From Neorhodopirellula lusitana (lineage in GTDB: Bacteria > Planctomycetota > Planctomycetia > Pirellulales > Pirellulaceae), in contig NZ_FXUG01000006.1 of the NCBI RefSeq assembly GCF_900182915.1, positions 186,001 to 250,000 on the forward strand: 64,000 bases of DNA. The letters are read 5' to 3'. Each line of letters opens with the position of its first letter. Position 1 is the first letter of the stretch. The translations under genes were made by a program, and so were the position numbers. Positions 63,402 through 64,000 of the stretch are shown in pieces. The notes below the pieces were generated by a model, which worked only from the letters and a program-made list of their open reading frames with translations, was not told where the DNA came from and did no database searches.

Positions 63402-64000
63402 TCAGGTGACTGACAGCGGGCGGAAACGCCTAGCCCCGACTGTGTTGGTTTGGTTGGAAAGCTGTTTCGGACGAGTCTCTGTCGATACTTTGGCTCGCTC
63501 AAGACGGGTCTCGATTTCTTCCTCGTCTCCCGGTTTTTGTTCCATCAAATCGTGCTCCTGGACTTCTTCCGCTTCGAGCTGCAGATCAATCAAAATCGGG
63601 AAATGGTCCGATCCCACGTGCGGTTGCAATTCGATTCCAGCAACCGTGAAGTGTGGCGAATGGAAAACGTGATCCAGCGGGAAACGCATCCACCAATGAT
63701 CGGCGTGGAAGGTATTGAACAAGCCACGGCCCCGTCGGGGATCAAGCAATCCGCTGGTCCGCAGGAACAGCCTTGTTGTTTGCGACCAGGCCACATCGTT
63801 CAAGTCACCGCCGATGAGGACCGGTTCGGTTTCGTCTTTCAGCTCTTCACCCCACAAGACGAGTTCTGCGTCCCGAGCCGTGGCATCGTTGTCGCGGATG
63901 GGTTCGGGCGGTCGCGGGTGGACTCCGATCACTCTGACTTTTCTACCGTTGTCCATACGAATTGTCGCGTCAATCGAAGGGACATCGTCCTGCACAAGGA
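63402..64000 (-). CDS. Endonuclease/exonuclease/phosphatase-family protein, N-terminus outside window
   Basis: About 199 C-terminal codons are visible; the frame runs off the window at 64000 without a start signal. The EEP fold is marked by GVHPRPPEP, GGDLNDVAW (the Asp/Asn pair of the metal site) and GSDHFPILI (the catalytic Asp-His). The C-terminal 60 residues are charged and probably disordered. The family includes nucleases and phosphodiesterases; the substrate cannot be told from this part. Confidence 0.85.
   Translation of the reverse strand, partial: LVQDDVPSIDATIRMDNGRKVRVIGVHPRPPEPIRDNDATARDAELVLWGEELKDETEPVLIGGDLNDVAWSQTTRLFLRTSGLLDPRRGRGLFNTFHADHWWMRFPLDHVFHSPHFTVAGIELQPHVGSDHFPILIDLQLEAEEVQEHDLMEQKPGDEEEIETRLERAKVSTETRPKQLSNQTNTVGARRFRPLSVT

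Overview
The window looks like chromosomal DNA of a marine planctomycete of the Rhodopirellula / Pirellulaceae type. The evidence is the combination of ECF sigma factors paired with serine/threonine kinases, a sulfatase, a secreted beta-propeller protein, a Cys-rich secreted protein with an O/P-type porin, weak or absent Shine-Dalgarno sites, TTG/GTG starts, and many genes of no familiar family. This is inference from gene content; no rRNA or other marker is present. No tRNA, rRNA, CRISPR array or transposase was seen.

Layout. 1-7301: a truncated leucine-rich-repeat gene, then a convergent chain LOG - ygfZ - ECF sigma - Ser/Thr kinase whose reading frames all overlap. 7678-14366: an unknown protein abutting a SNF2-type helicase, a degenerate sulfatase-like protein, a 22-23 bp tandem repeat, a WecG/TagA glycosyltransferase and an AmtB ammonium channel. 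14644-17102: a secreted HEAT/LRR/PDZ-like protein coupled to a MutY adenine glycosylase. 17179-24230 (minus): flagellar export and switch genes fliG-fliH-fliI-fliJ-ylxF/motE-like-fliK. 24754-26208: a MarR repressor and a DOPA-dioxygenase-like enzyme with similar candidate operators in front of both. 26320-30331: divergent secreted S15 peptidase-like hydrolase and sulfatase. 30508-31230: a 45-bp palindromic repeat array whose last unit forms one of two inverted repeats around a DUF559/Vsr-like nuclease gene. 31356-34369: a rhombosortase-like protease overlapping a VIT/vWA protein that ends in a GlyGly-CTERM-like tail. 34623-40319: a 1,898-residue polytopic membrane protein. 40524-47281: purA, tkt, tsaD, thpR and a divergent YheT-type hydrolase. 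47620-50441: a second ECF sigma / kinase pair. 50712-57262: secreted beta-propeller, dienelactone hydrolase, SUMF1-domain protein, Cys-rich protein and porin. 57697-63287: small envelope proteins (YqjD/YqjE/CsbD-like), an AI-2E-type permease and a DUF2254 protein, suggestive of an envelope or osmotic stress cluster. 63402-64000: an endonuclease/exonuclease/phosphatase-family fragment cut by the window edge.

The strongest candidates for something new are: the rhombosortase with an adjacent, overlapping VIT/vWA target; the DUF559 gene bracketed by 48-bp inverted repeats (44/48 identical) that belong to a palindromic repeat family; and a FliG in which all five classical torque-helix charged positions are replaced in a gapless alignment with E. 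coli FliG recalled from memory. Lesser ones are a MutY with Glu at the catalytic Asp position, a sulfatase-fold protein lacking catalytic and metal residues, and a SUMF1 protein without the FGE cysteine pair.
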